Source of the DNA: Qipengyuania vesicularis
Lineage (GTDB): Bacteria; Pseudomonadota; Alphaproteobacteria; Sphingomonadales; Sphingomonadaceae
Assembly: GCF_019711415.1 (NCBI RefSeq)
Contig: NZ_JAIGNJ010000001.1
Span: 489,001 to 553,000 of the forward strand
Direction: 5' to 3'
Length of the DNA: 64,000 bases
Shown here: one piece after another, positions 35,745-44,388 of the stretch
Numbering within the stretch: position 1 is the first letter of the stretch
Layout: every line of letters starts with the position of its first letter
Translations under genes and position numbers: made by a program
The notes under the pieces: generated by a model
Databases searched by the model: none
The model's input: the letters and a program-made list of their open reading frames with translations, nothing else
What the model was told of the DNA's origin: nothing

Positions 35745-36548
35745 TTGACCCTCGGCTTCTCCGTCGACGAATTGCTGCCCAGAGCTCGTGGCGGAGGCGT
35801 GCTCAAGATGGGGCTTGCCAAGCTGGACGAGAGCGAGTGGCTCCAACCCAATCCTGACCTCGCGGTACGCGAAACGGGGTTTGAAGCCTATCCCGAAGGC
35901 ATCCAGATTTCACCAGAAGGCGAGGCTCCGGGTGCGGAACTTGCCGCCATGCTCGGCCTGTCGGGCGGCCTGCCCGAAGCGGCTCGTGCCCATCACGAGG
36001 ACATGTGCCTCTTGACCCTGCAACCCGGGGACGAGCAATACCGCCTTGTCGGCGCCGCAGTTGCTTGGCCCTCCGACTGGACACCCGCCGACAAGATGGG
36101 GCTGCCCTTGCGTGCGCTCCATGCACCGATCCAGGGCTATGAAGAGCAGCTCGCGACCGGTGTCGATCACTTCATGGCCAAGCTCAAGCCGGGCGCGATC
36201 TACGGGCGTTGCAACTGGTTCATCGCCGCGACCGGCGACAGGCGCTGGGTAGCCGGGCCGCCGGAGCAGGCCTTTGCCCATGTCACCTGCGACAATGCGG
36301 GCGAAACGCTGTTCGTGCGCTCTGAACGCCAGACGCTGCGCCGCCTGCCCGAAACCGGCTCGATCCTGTTCACGATCGGCATATACGTTTCGCCGCTCGG
36401 CGAACTTTCGCACGACAACCAGCAGCGCCTCGCCTCCGCAATCGCCTCGCTTCTGCAAGGCGAGGGCGACCGTCGCGGCGCAGGGGCTTACGCGGAAGCA
36501 TTAATCGGCTATGCGGCCGGTCAGAGAGAAGAGAATTCGAGGTATTAA
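35745..36548 (+). CDS. DUF3445 protein (heme-dependent oxidative N-demethylase family)
   Basis: The TTG start is fixed by a stop codon immediately upstream in frame and a GGTGGAG site. The 267-residue protein begins GFSVDELLPRARGGGVLKMG and has QPGDEQYRLVGAAVAWPSDW, HFMAKLKPGAIYGRCNWFIA, LFVRSERQTLRRLPETGSIL and TIGIYVSPL, the DUF3445 pattern. Some family members are heme proteins that oxidatively demethylate amines. Its stop overlaps the next ATG (TAATG), coupling it to the winged-helix-PccA gene. Confidence 0.87.
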   Translation: MTLGFSVDELLPRARGGGVLKMGLAKLDESEWLQPNPDLAVRETGFEAYPEGIQISPEGEAPGAELAAMLGLSGGLPEAARAHHEDMCLLTLQPGDEQYRLVGAAVAWPSDWTPADKMGLPLRALHAPIQGYEEQLATGVDHFMAKLKPGAIYGRCNWFIAATGDRRWVAGPPEQAFAHVTCDNAGETLFVRSERQTLRRLPETGSILFTIGIYVSPLGELSHDNQQRLASAIASLLQGEGDRRGAGAYAEALIGYAAGQREENSRY

Positions 36549-38977
36549 TGCTGCTGCTACCGCGCACACCTGACGTTGAAGAGGCTCTTTTACACTTGCT
36601 CCAAGAGTTAGGTGGGATCTCGAAACCAGCGGAAGTCTATGGCCCCTTGGCAAGGTTGTTCGGGCTGAGTGAAGAAGCGCAGAATGCTTTGATGCCCCGA
36701 CAGAATGAGCGGCACTGGGATAACCGCGTGAGGACAGCAAGAAAGCATCTAGTTGAAAGAGGACTCCTCGACAATTCCGTTCACGGTACGTGGTCACTCA
36801 CGGCGGACGGACGCGACGCCCAAACAGCATCCGCGCACGAGTTCAGTCGACGTGAGAAAGAAGAGGTCAAGTCAGGTGGATTTGAACCAGGGAGGACGGG
36901 TTTATCTCAACCATTCAAGAAGATCCTGATCGCCAACCGCGGTGAAATTGCCTGCCGTGTCATCAAGACCGCGCGCCGCATGGGCATCCAGACGGTTGCC
37001 GTCTACTCCGATGCCGATGCGCGCGCGCCTTTCGTGCGCATGGCGGACGAGGCGGTGCATATCGGACCCGCACCTGCGGCGGAAAGCTATCTGATCGCGG
37101 ACAAGATCATCGATGCCTGCAAGCAGACCGGCGCGGAAGCGGTGCACCCGGGCTATGGATTCCTCTCCGAGCGCGCGAGTTTCGTCGAGGCGCTCGAGGC
37201 GGAAAACATCGCCTTCATCGGCCCTCCGCCGAACGCCATCGCGGCGATGGGTGACAAGATCGAATCCAAGAAGCTGGCCAAGGAAGCGGGCGTCAATGTC
37301 GTCCCCGGCTTCGTCGGCGAAATCCGTGATACGGACCATGCCGTCGAAATCAGCAACGACATCGGCTATCCGGTCATGATGAAGGCCAGCGCAGGCGGCG
37401 GCGGCAAGGGCATGCGCCTTGCCTATTCTGAGAAGGACGTGCGCGAAGGCTTCGAGGCGACCAAGCGCGAGGGCCTCAACTCCTTTGGCGACGACCGCGT
37501 TTTCATCGAAAAGTTCATCGAAAACCCGCGCCACATCGAGATCCAGATCCTCGGCGACAAGCACGGCAACGTGATCTACCTCAACGAGCGCGAATGCTCG
37601 ATCCAGCGCCGCCACCAGAAGGTGGTCGAGGAAGCGCCGTCGCCCTTCGTGACGCCCAAGATGCGCAAGGCCATGGGTGAACAATGCGTCGCGCTGTCAA
37701 AGGCGGTGAACTATCACAGCGCGGGCACGGTCGAACTGATCGTCTCCGGCGCGGACAAGTCGGGGGAGAGCTTCTACTTCCTCGAAATGAACACCCGCCT
37801 GCAGGTGGAGCATCCGGTCACCGAGGCGATCACCGGCGTCGACCTCGTCGAGCAGATGATCCGTGTCGCGGCCGGCGAGAAGCTCGCCATGACGCAAGAC
37901 GACGTCAAGATCGACGGCTGGGCGATCGAGAACCGCGTCTATGCCGAAGACCCCTATCGCGGCTTCCTGCCCTCGACGGGCCGCCTGGTGCGCTATCAGC
38001 CGCCGGTTGAGCCCTGGACCGATGATGGCGAGGCCAATGGCCGCCGCGGTCTGGCGGGTATTCGCGTGGACGATGGCGTGTTCGAAGGCGGCGAAGTCTC
38101 GATGTTCTACGACCCGATGATCGCCAAGCTGGTGACCTGGGGCGAGACACGTGACGAGGCTGCCGACCTGCAGATCGCCGCGCTCGATGCCTTCCGTATC
38201 GAGGGGCTCGGCCACAATATCGATTTCCTCAGCGCCATCATGCAGCATGAGCGCTTCCGTTCGGGCGAACTCACCACGGGCTTCATCGCCGAGGAATATC
38301 CAGATGGCTTCGAAGGCGCTCCGGCGAGCGACCAGCTGAAGCGGGTGCTTGCAGCCGTGGGCGGCGTGATCGCAACCGCGGATGCCGACCGCGCACGGCG
38401 GATCGATCAGCAGCTCGACGGCGAGGAATATGCTCCCGGCGACTGGACGATCCGCATCGGCGAGCGTGCAGAAGGCTCGACCACGCACGAAGTGGTGCTC
38501 GAGGAGAACGCGCTCACGGTCGATGGCGAGCAGGTCACGATCGAAATGCAGTACACGCCCGGCGATGCGATGGTGGATGTTGTCCTGTGGGATAACGAGG
38601 CAGGCGAGGATGCCGATCCGCTCGACATCTATACGATCCAGCTCAAGCCTACGCGGACGGGCTATGCGATGACCGCGCGCGGCGCGACGCACCAGCTGCG
38701 CATCCTCCAGACGCGGATCGCGCATCTCGTGGGGCACATGATCGAGAAGGAACCGCCCGATCTTTCCAAGATGCTCATCTGCCCGATGCCCGGGCTGTTG
38801 GTGAAGCTGCACGTCGCAGAGGGTGAGGAGGTCCAGCCCGGCCAACCGCTCGCCACGGTGGAGGCGATGAAGATGGAGAACATCCTGCGCGCCGAAAAAC
38901 AGGCCACGGTTGGCAAGATCAACGCGGGCGAGGGCGATTCGCTGGCGGTGGACGAGGTGATCCTGGAACTCGAATAG
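36548..38977 (+). CDS. pccA: Propionyl-CoA carboxylase alpha subunit with in-frame Mrr_N-type winged-helix extension
   Basis: Residues 1 to about 95 form a winged helix like the N-terminal domain of Mrr-type restriction proteins (PDVEEALLHLLQELGGISKP, HWDNRVRTARKHLVERGLLD, GTWSLTADGRD). After a linker of about 23 residues PccA begins at QPFKKILIANRGEIACRV and runs complete: biotin carboxylase (ASAGGGGKGMRLAYSE, FLEMNTRLQVEHPVTE), BT domain, and biotinyl domain with Lys775 in EAMKMEN. The total is 809 residues against about 670-690 normally. A GGAGG site at 36891-36895 faces TTA at 36902, so no standard separate start exists. The extension is lower in GC. Confidence 0.9.
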   Translation: MLLLPRTPDVEEALLHLLQELGGISKPAEVYGPLARLFGLSEEAQNALMPRQNERHWDNRVRTARKHLVERGLLDNSVHGTWSLTADGRDAQTASAHEFSRREKEEVKSGGFEPGRTGLSQPFKKILIANRGEIACRVIKTARRMGIQTVAVYSDADARAPFVRMADEAVHIGPAPAAESYLIADKIIDACKQTGAEAVHPGYGFLSERASFVEALEAENIAFIGPPPNAIAAMGDKIESKKLAKEAGVNVVPGFVGEIRDTDHAVEISNDIGYPVMMKASAGGGGKGMRLAYSEKDVREGFEATKREGLNSFGDDRVFIEKFIENPRHIEIQILGDKHGNVIYLNERECSIQRRHQKVVEEAPSPFVTPKMRKAMGEQCVALSKAVNYHSAGTVELIVSGADKSGESFYFLEMNTRLQVEHPVTEAITGVDLVEQMIRVAAGEKLAMTQDDVKIDGWAIENRVYAEDPYRGFLPSTGRLVRYQPPVEPWTDDGEANGRRGLAGIRVDDGVFEGGEVSMFYDPMIAKLVTWGETRDEAADLQIAALDAFRIEGLGHNIDFLSAIMQHERFRSGELTTGFIAEEYPDGFEGAPASDQLKRVLAAVGGVIATADADRARRIDQQLDGEEYAPGDWTIRIGERAEGSTTHEVVLEENALTVDGEQVTIEMQYTPGDAMVDVVLWDNEAGEDADPLDIYTIQLKPTRTGYAMTARGATHQLRILQTRIAHLVGHMIEKEPPDLSKMLICPMPGLLVKLHVAEGEEVQPGQPLATVEAMKMENILRAEKQATVGKINAGEGDSLAVDEVILELE

Positions 38978-39156
38978 GCCAGCAGGCCGTTCCGTTAACC
39001 AAACTATAGCGCAAGAATGCTCGCAGAAGTGCGCAACATTATTGCATAATAGCCTGAATTAACTGCGATTCGTGGTAAACGCGCTGGTAAGGACTTGGCG
39101 TGCCGGGAATCATGAGGGTGTGAGTCGGATCACACATTCATGCAGGAGCGACTGGC

Positions 39157-39405
39157 ATGGCACGTAAAGGCACCGGCTTCTTCGATGCGAGAGGCCACTA
39201 TTACAAGACGCCGGAAGAGGCGACGGTCAGCGACCTCGCAGGCATTCTCGGCAAGATCGGAGACGGCGAAAGCCTCGCCCCCGGCATCGCGCACATGATG
39301 CTCGACCGCCGCAGCGAAATCGAACGGCTGTTCGCCGAACACGACACGATGATGGCCGAATACCAGCCCGTCGGCGCGGGGAAGGTCACCCGTCTCCGCG
39401 CCTGA
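39157..39405 (+). CDS. Small conserved-looking protein of unknown function
   Basis: The 82-residue protein starts at an ATG behind AGGAG. It is predicted soluble, with FFDARGHYYKTPEEATVSDL and a C-terminal helical part (HMMLDRRSEIERLFAEHDTM). No family is recognised. In the 179-base gap before it there is a small palindrome, ATTAT-TGC-ATAAT (39038-39050), that could be an operator or part of its promoter. It converges on the GNAT gene 6 bases away. Confidence 0.75.
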   Translation: MARKGTGFFDARGHYYKTPEEATVSDLAGILGKIGDGESLAPGIAHMMLDRRSEIERLFAEHDTMMAEYQPVGAGKVTRLRA

Positions 39406-39411
39406 TCTTAG

Positions 39412-39870
39412 TTACAGCTCGAGGTGGTAACACTGGTTGTGCGGGCCGTTCTCGTATTCCGAGAAGGCCTCGCCCACCTCGAAGCCGTGGCGCGTGTACA
39501 GCCCGATCGCGGGCCTGAACTCCTCACTGGTGCCAGTCTCCAGGCTTAGCCGGTGATATCCTTCCGAACGCGAAACCTCGATAAGCTGCGCGAGCAATGC
39601 CTTGGCGACACCCTTGCCAAGATGGTCGGGATGTGTGCGCATCGACTTGAGCTCTGCAGTTCGTTCATCGAGCCGCTTGAGTGCACCAATGCCGACCAGC
39701 GTCTCGCCCTCCCAGGCGCCCAGAACGCTTACCGCGGGGCCGGTCAGCCCGGACAGGTCCAGCGCCCAGCTCGTACCCGGCGGCGACATCGCCTCCATGT
39801 CCTGCTGATGGTAGGCAATCATCTCGCGCACATCGGGATCGTCGAGGCTGGCGCGAGCGACGCGGATCAT
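39412..39870 (-). CDS. GNAT-family N-acetyltransferase
   Basis: This 152-residue protein has the GNAT core AELKSMRTHPDHLGKGVAKALLAQLIEVSR (read as motif A, with the acetyl-CoA loop HLGKGVAK) and LSLETGTSEEFRPAIGLYTRHGF as motif B. Such enzymes acetylate small amines or protein termini; the substrate is unknown. Its ATG overlaps the stop of the cyclase-family gene, so it ends the aroK-aroB-cyclase-GNAT run. Confidence 0.9.
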   Translation of the reverse strand: MIRVARASLDDPDVREMIAYHQQDMEAMSPPGTSWALDLSGLTGPAVSVLGAWEGETLVGIGALKRLDERTAELKSMRTHPDHLGKGVAKALLAQLIEVSRSEGYHRLSLETGTSEEFRPAIGLYTRHGFEVGEAFSEYENGPHNQCYHLEL

Positions 39871-40637
39871 TCTTCCACCATCGCTACCGCGCGGATCCAG
39901 CCTGCGCTGGCGCGTTCGATCTTCACCGGGAAGCAGCTGAAGGTGAAGCCATGCGCGGGGAGGGCGTCGAGATTAGTCAGCTTCTCGATCTGGTAATAGG
40001 GGCGGATGCGGCCCGCCTTGTGGCCTTCCCAGATGATCGACGGGTCGCGTTTTTCCGCCCAGCGCTTCGCCGTGTGGCTGAAAGGGGCATCCCAGCTCCA
40101 CGCATCGGTGCCGACCACTTCCACGCCGCGCTCGGTCAGCCAGAGCGTCGCTTCGGCGCCCAGACCCACACCCTGATCGGTGAAATTCTCCGTCCCATAG
40201 ATCGCGCCCGACTGGACGAGCACGATGTCGAGCGGCTGGAGGTCGTATCCGATCTTCTCGAACGCTTCTGCCACCTCATCGGAACTCACCACATGGCCGT
40301 GTGGCAGGTGGCTGAAATCGAGCTTCACACCCGGGCGGAAGAAGCGGTCGAGCGGAGCTTCGTCGATGCTGGGGGCGGGCGAGGAACCGCTATCGGTGGT
40401 CGAATGGTAATGCCATGGCGCGTCCATATGCGTGCCATTGTGCGTCGACAGTTCCAGCATCTCGACTGCCCAGCCTTCGCCATCGGGCAGATCCTGTTTC
40501 TCCAGCCCCGGGAAGAACATTGCGATCTGCTCCCACGTGTTTTCGTGGGTCATGTACTGGATTTTCGGCCGCATCACTTCCGGGTCGGAAACGACATCGT
40601 TGGTGATGGGGATCGAGAGGTCGATGAAGCGCGTCAT
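39867..40637 (-). CDS. Cyclase-family metal-dependent hydrolase (KynB/isatin-hydrolase fold)
   Basis: The 256-residue protein starts FIDLSIPITNDVVSDPEVM and has the metal-binding signature STHNGTHMDAPWHY (HxGTHxDxPxH). DIVLVQSGAIYG and VEVVGTDAWSWDAPF follow. The family includes arylformamidase, isatin hydrolase and related amide or lactone hydrolases using Mn or Zn. The substrate here is unknown. It begins 11 bases after aroB and overlaps the GNAT gene by 4 bases. Confidence 0.88.
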   Translation of the reverse strand: MTRFIDLSIPITNDVVSDPEVMRPKIQYMTHENTWEQIAMFFPGLEKQDLPDGEGWAVEMLELSTHNGTHMDAPWHYHSTTDSGSSPAPSIDEAPLDRFFRPGVKLDFSHLPHGHVVSSDEVAEAFEKIGYDLQPLDIVLVQSGAIYGTENFTDQGVGLGAEATLWLTERGVEVVGTDAWSWDAPFSHTAKRWAEKRDPSIIWEGHKAGRIRPYYQIEKLTNLDALPAHGFTFSCFPVKIERASAGWIRAVAMVEE

Positions 40638-40648
40638 GGCGCGGCAAC

Positions 40649-41758
40649 CTAATGCGCTTGCAACTGCTCGTCGAGAAAGGCCGCGATGTCGGATAGCTCG
40701 ACGTCCTTCGCCAGCCAGGCCTCGCCGATGCCGCGCAGCAGGATGAAGGGCAGGGTGCCCGCATCCATCTTCTTGTCGTGCAGCATGTGGTCGGCAAGCG
40801 TCTGGCCGTTGCAGGTCATGCCGAGCGCAGCAATTTCGGCGGGCAGCCCGGCGGCATCGACTGAACGGGTCACGCGCGCCGCATCCTCGCTGCTCATCTC
40901 GCCTCGCCTCGCCGAATAGCGCGCCGCCAGAACCATGCCGAGCGCCACGGCCTCGCCGTGCAGCAAGCGATCGGAGAAGCCGGTTTCAGCCTCCAGCGCA
41001 TGGCCGAAAGTATGGCCGAGGTTGAGCAGTGCGCGCGCCCCGCTCGTTTCTCGCTCGTCCTCGGCGACGATCCGCGCTTTTGCGGCGACACTGGTGGCGA
41101 CGGCGTATTCCAGCGCTTCGGGCTTCAACGCGAGAACATCGGTCCCGTTCGCCTCGAGCCAGTCGAAGAACTCCGCATCGCCAAGCACGCCGTATTTAAG
41201 CACTTCGGCATAGCCAGCGCGCAGTTCGCGCGGGGGTAGGGTGCCGAGAGTGTCGAGGTCCGCCAGCACGAGTGAAGGCTGGTGGAACGCGCCCACGAGG
41301 TTCTTGCCAGCGGCTGTGTTGATCGCGGTCTTGCCACCGACCGAACTGTCTACCTGCGCCAGCAGGGTCGTCGGCAATTGCACGAAGCCGCACCCGCGCT
41401 TGAGGATGGCGCAGGCGAAGCCCGTCAGGTCGCCGACTACGCCGCCGCCCAATGCCAGCACGTGGTCGCCGCGTTCGACGCCCTCGGCCAGTAGCCAGTC
41501 TGTGAGCCGCGCCAGGCTGTCCCAGCTTTTCGAACTCTCGCCGGGGGCTACATCGTACCAGCGCGGCTCATTGCCGGCCGCGCGCAGCGATGCCTCCACG
41601 GCATCGCCCCACTTCGCCCGCGCATTATCGTCTGCGACGATCGGCACGGACTGTTTGCGCAGGAAGGGTGCAGCCTCCTCCGAAAGATTTGCCAGCAGAC
41701 CACGCCCCACCCGCACTTCATAGCTTCGGCCTGCCAATTCGACCGGAATCACTGCCAT
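40649..41758 (-). CDS. aroB: 3-dehydroquinate synthase
   Basis: This 369-residue enzyme converts DAHP to 3-dehydroquinate in the shikimate pathway using NAD. Marks are HVLALGGGVVGDLTGFACAI (NAD binding), FVQLPTTLLAQVDSSVGGKT, NLVGAFHQPSLVLADLDTL, GYAEVLKYG and LNLGHTFGHALEAETGF with the zinc-binding His residues. The start overlaps the end of aroK by 10 bases, a common aroKB arrangement. Confidence 0.95.
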   Translation of the reverse strand: MAVIPVELAGRSYEVRVGRGLLANLSEEAAPFLRKQSVPIVADDNARAKWGDAVEASLRAAGNEPRWYDVAPGESSKSWDSLARLTDWLLAEGVERGDHVLALGGGVVGDLTGFACAILKRGCGFVQLPTTLLAQVDSSVGGKTAINTAAGKNLVGAFHQPSLVLADLDTLGTLPPRELRAGYAEVLKYGVLGDAEFFDWLEANGTDVLALKPEALEYAVATSVAAKARIVAEDERETSGARALLNLGHTFGHALEAETGFSDRLLHGEAVALGMVLAARYSARRGEMSSEDAARVTRSVDAAGLPAEIAALGMTCNGQTLADHMLHDKKMDAGTLPFILLRGIGEAWLAKDVELSDIAAFLDEQLQAH

Positions 41759-42318
41759 GCGGCCAGCTCCTGCAAGATGCGTGCGACGGTCGCTTCATGC
41801 GGTCCGTCATCGGTTACGACATGGATCTGCGCCTGCGAATAGGCGGGGCTGCGCTGTTCCTTGAGGTTGAACAGGATCTCGCGGGGGTCGCCGGTTTTCA
41901 GGAGCGGCCTCGTGTTCTTGCGCGAGGTGCGCTCCACCAACGTGTCCAGATCGCAATCGAGCCAGATGGCGATGCCCTGTTCCAGCACCAGTGCCCGCGT
42001 CTCCGCATCGACGAAGGCGCCGCCGCCCGTGGCGATCACGCCGTGTCCCTCTTCCATCAGCCGCGCGATCACCCTGCGTTCGCCGTCGCGGAAATAGGCC
42101 TCGCCATGCTCCTCGAAAATTTCCGAGACGCTGCGATCAGCCGCGCGCTCGATTTCCTCGTCGGCATCGACGAAGCTGCGATCGAGCGCGCCCGCCAGCC
42201 GCCTGCCGATGGTCGATTTGCCCACGCCCATCAGCCCGACCAGCACCAGCGGACGGTCGATCCGAGCGGCAATCGCGGCGGGTTCCAGCTGGTTTGAGGA
42301 TGGATACGCGTTGTTCAT
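41749..42318 (-). CDS. aroK: Shikimate kinase
   Basis: The 189-residue kinase has the P-loop LVGLMGVGKSTIGRRLA, SFVDADEEIERAADRSVSEI for shikimate and Mg binding, FRDGERRVIARLM, GVIATGGGAFVD and the lid arginines in RTSRKNTRPLLKTGDP. It phosphorylates shikimate with ATP. An N-terminal stretch of about 20 residues precedes the core. It diverges from the small membrane ORF at 42388 and heads an operon with aroB. Confidence 0.95.
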   Translation of the reverse strand: MNNAYPSSNQLEPAAIAARIDRPLVLVGLMGVGKSTIGRRLAGALDRSFVDADEEIERAADRSVSEIFEEHGEAYFRDGERRVIARLMEEGHGVIATGGGAFVDAETRALVLEQGIAIWLDCDLDTLVERTSRKNTRPLLKTGDPREILFNLKEQRSPAYSQAQIHVVTDDGPHEATVARILQELAAWQ

Positions 42319-42387
42319 TGCCGCTCGGCCTATAGATGCGCTAGGGCGCGAGCAAGACATAGGGATTTGAGCGAGGATACGAAAAAC

Positions 42388-42528
42388 TTGGCCGCCAAAC
42401 GTTCGCGCATCGTGTGGATCGTCTCGCTGGTGATCGTCGCAATCCTTGTCGTCGCCTGGATCGACGGGGGTGAAGAGCCCCTGCGCCAGATAACCCAGCC
42501 GGTAGATTTGCCGGAGGGTGCGCAATGA
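42388..42528 (+). CDS. Small single-helix membrane protein
   Basis: The 46-codon ORF begins at TTG behind GAGGA and encodes a basic N-terminus (AAKRSRIV), one transmembrane helix (WIVSLVIVAILVVAWI) and a short acidic tail (DGGEEPLRQITQPVDLPEGA). A TTG 7 codons upstream (42367) is an alternative. Its stop overlaps the ATG of the large secreted protein gene, so the two are probably coupled. I recognise no family. Confidence 0.65.
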   Translation: MAAKRSRIVWIVSLVIVAILVVAWIDGGEEPLRQITQPVDLPEGAQ

Positions 42529-44378
42529 CGCGCGGCCTGTTGCTTGCGGGCGCGGCCATCGCGTTCACTTCCGGTGTCGTGCTGGCACAGGATGCTCCGG
42601 AAAGCCTGCTTCCGCCAGGATTCGACCAGCCAGCGCCGTCGCCGACGCCTACACCAACGCCAGTTCGCACACCGACCCCTTCCACCACGCTCGCGCCGGG
42701 TGTGACTCCTGTGGCGCCCGGCGGATCGGAAGTCGTCCAGCCCATTCCGGCCGATCCGGGCCCGGTCGATGTATCTGGCGTCGCGTTGACCGACATTCCC
42801 TCCGCCGAAGAGCTTGAGGCGATGACCAGCGAGGAGCTGGACGATCTCTTCGGTCTCAAGCCGAAATACGATATTCCGCCCGCCGCCCGCCGCTCGACCG
42901 AAAGAGTCGGGATCATCGATGCGGATGAAGGCGGGCTTCCTGTTGGGTCGCTGGCCCGCCAGCCCGCCTCGATCGTGCGCGCGGCGCTTGCGGCCACCAA
43001 GGGCCCGCTCGTTTCGCGCTGGGGCCACATCCTGATGCGCCGCGCTCTGGCCAGCAGGCTGGCCGCGCCCGATGGGATGGATCCGGTCGAATTCGCCGCG
43101 CTCAGAGCCTCGGCACTCAATGCGATGGGCGAGCACGTCGTGGCCCGCGCGCTGGTACAGGATGTCGATACGGCGAACTATAGCGCGGCGCTGACGAATG
43201 CCGCGCTTGGCGCCTATCTTGGGACGGGCGACATCGTGGGTGCTTGCCCGGTAGTCCGGCTCGGCCGGGTCGAGGGCGACACCACCCGCTGGGAAATGTT
43301 CGAGGGCATCTGCGCCGCCTATACTGGCGAGACGACCTCGGCGAACAACGACCTCCGCAGGCTGCTGAGCCGGACCGAAGAGGACGAGCAGATCGATGTG
43401 CTTCTGGCGCAGCGATTTGCGGGTGCTGCAGGGCAGGGCAATCGCGCGGTGACGATCGAATGGGACGGCGTCGAGCAGATGAATCCCTGGCGCTTTGCGC
43501 TTGCGAGTGCGCTGGGCGAGCCGCTGCCGGAGAACCTGTCCGAAAGCCTGGGCAATTACTATCTGAAGTCCTCCGCGTTGATTCCCGCGCTGCCGGTGTC
43601 GCAGAAGCTGCGGGGGGCTGAAGTCGCTGCAAACTCGGGCATTTTCTCTGCTCGGGCCATGGTCGACCTTTACTCACAGCTCTACGCCAACCGCCAGGAA
43701 GAAGAGGATAGCGCTGGTCTTGAGCTGGCAACGCGCCTGCGCGACGCCTATACCGATCCGGCTCCGGCAGCGCGGCTTGCAGCGATCAAGGATGTCTGGG
43801 GCGGGGGAACACCCGAGTATGGACGGCTCGTGCTGACCGCCTATGCGGCGGCGCGCCTCACGCCGAGCGGGGATTTCGCTTCCGATGCGAGCCAGTTGAT
43901 TGCTTCCATGCTGACTGCCGGTCTGGAACGCGATGCCATGCGCTGGTCGGGCGTCGTGGAGGATGGCAGCGTCGCATGGGCGCTGCTCGCACTGGCCAAT
44001 CCGCGTGGCGCGATGGTTACGGACGGACAGCTCGATTCCTTCGAAGGCAATGACGGTTCTTCGGGCCAGGCGAAATCGCAGATGTTCCTCGCCGGGCTTG
44101 CCGGGCTCGGCCGCACCGATGCGGACAATATCGCTGAATATAGTAACCGGCTGGAGGTCAATCTGTCGGCGCCGACCAACTGGACGCGGATGATCGATAA
44201 GGCAGCCGAGGCTGACAACGCTGTTCTCGTGGCGGTGCTGGCGGGGCTGGGCATGCAAGGCACCAGTTGGGACCAGATGACCCCGCGCCATCTCTTTCAC
44301 ATCGTTTCGGCTCTCAATCGCGTGGGGCTGGAAGCCGAAGCCCGGATGATCGCCGCGGAGGCGGTCGCGCGGGCGTGA
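42525..44378 (+). CDS. Large exported helical-repeat protein of unknown function
   Basis: The 617-residue product has a signal peptide (LLLAGAAIAFTSGVVLAQ), a Pro/Thr-rich linker at about 35-75, and then roughly 500 residues that read as alpha-helical repeats (RALASRLAA, LVSRWGHILMRRAL, LTNAALGAYLGTGD, MLTAGLERDAMRWSG). It is probably periplasmic and scaffold-like. No catalytic motif is seen. GGAGGG precedes the ATG. It lies directly upstream of xerD (10-base gap), suggesting co-transcription with a housekeeping recombinase, but no functional link can be shown. Confidence 0.82.
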   Translation: MTRGLLLAGAAIAFTSGVVLAQDAPESLLPPGFDQPAPSPTPTPTPVRTPTPSTTLAPGVTPVAPGGSEVVQPIPADPGPVDVSGVALTDIPSAEELEAMTSEELDDLFGLKPKYDIPPAARRSTERVGIIDADEGGLPVGSLARQPASIVRAALAATKGPLVSRWGHILMRRALASRLAAPDGMDPVEFAALRASALNAMGEHVVARALVQDVDTANYSAALTNAALGAYLGTGDIVGACPVVRLGRVEGDTTRWEMFEGICAAYTGETTSANNDLRRLLSRTEEDEQIDVLLAQRFAGAAGQGNRAVTIEWDGVEQMNPWRFALASALGEPLPENLSESLGNYYLKSSALIPALPVSQKLRGAEVAANSGIFSARAMVDLYSQLYANRQEEEDSAGLELATRLRDAYTDPAPAARLAAIKDVWGGGTPEYGRLVLTAYAAARLTPSGDFASDASQLIASMLTAGLERDAMRWSGVVEDGSVAWALLALANPRGAMVTDGQLDSFEGNDGSSGQAKSQMFLAGLAGLGRTDADNIAEYSNRLEVNLSAPTNWTRMIDKAAEADNAVLVAVLAGLGMQGTSWDQMTPRHLFHIVSALNRVGLEAEARMIAAEAVARA

Positions 44379-44388
44379 CCCCGCAACG

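Noticed and set aside
35109-36900. A restriction-modification system made of the nuclease-like gene and the Mrr_N domain
   Set aside because: The two parts are separated by a REP-like unit and the DUF3445 gene, no methyltransferase or specificity subunit is present, and the Mrr_N part lacks a nuclease domain of its own.
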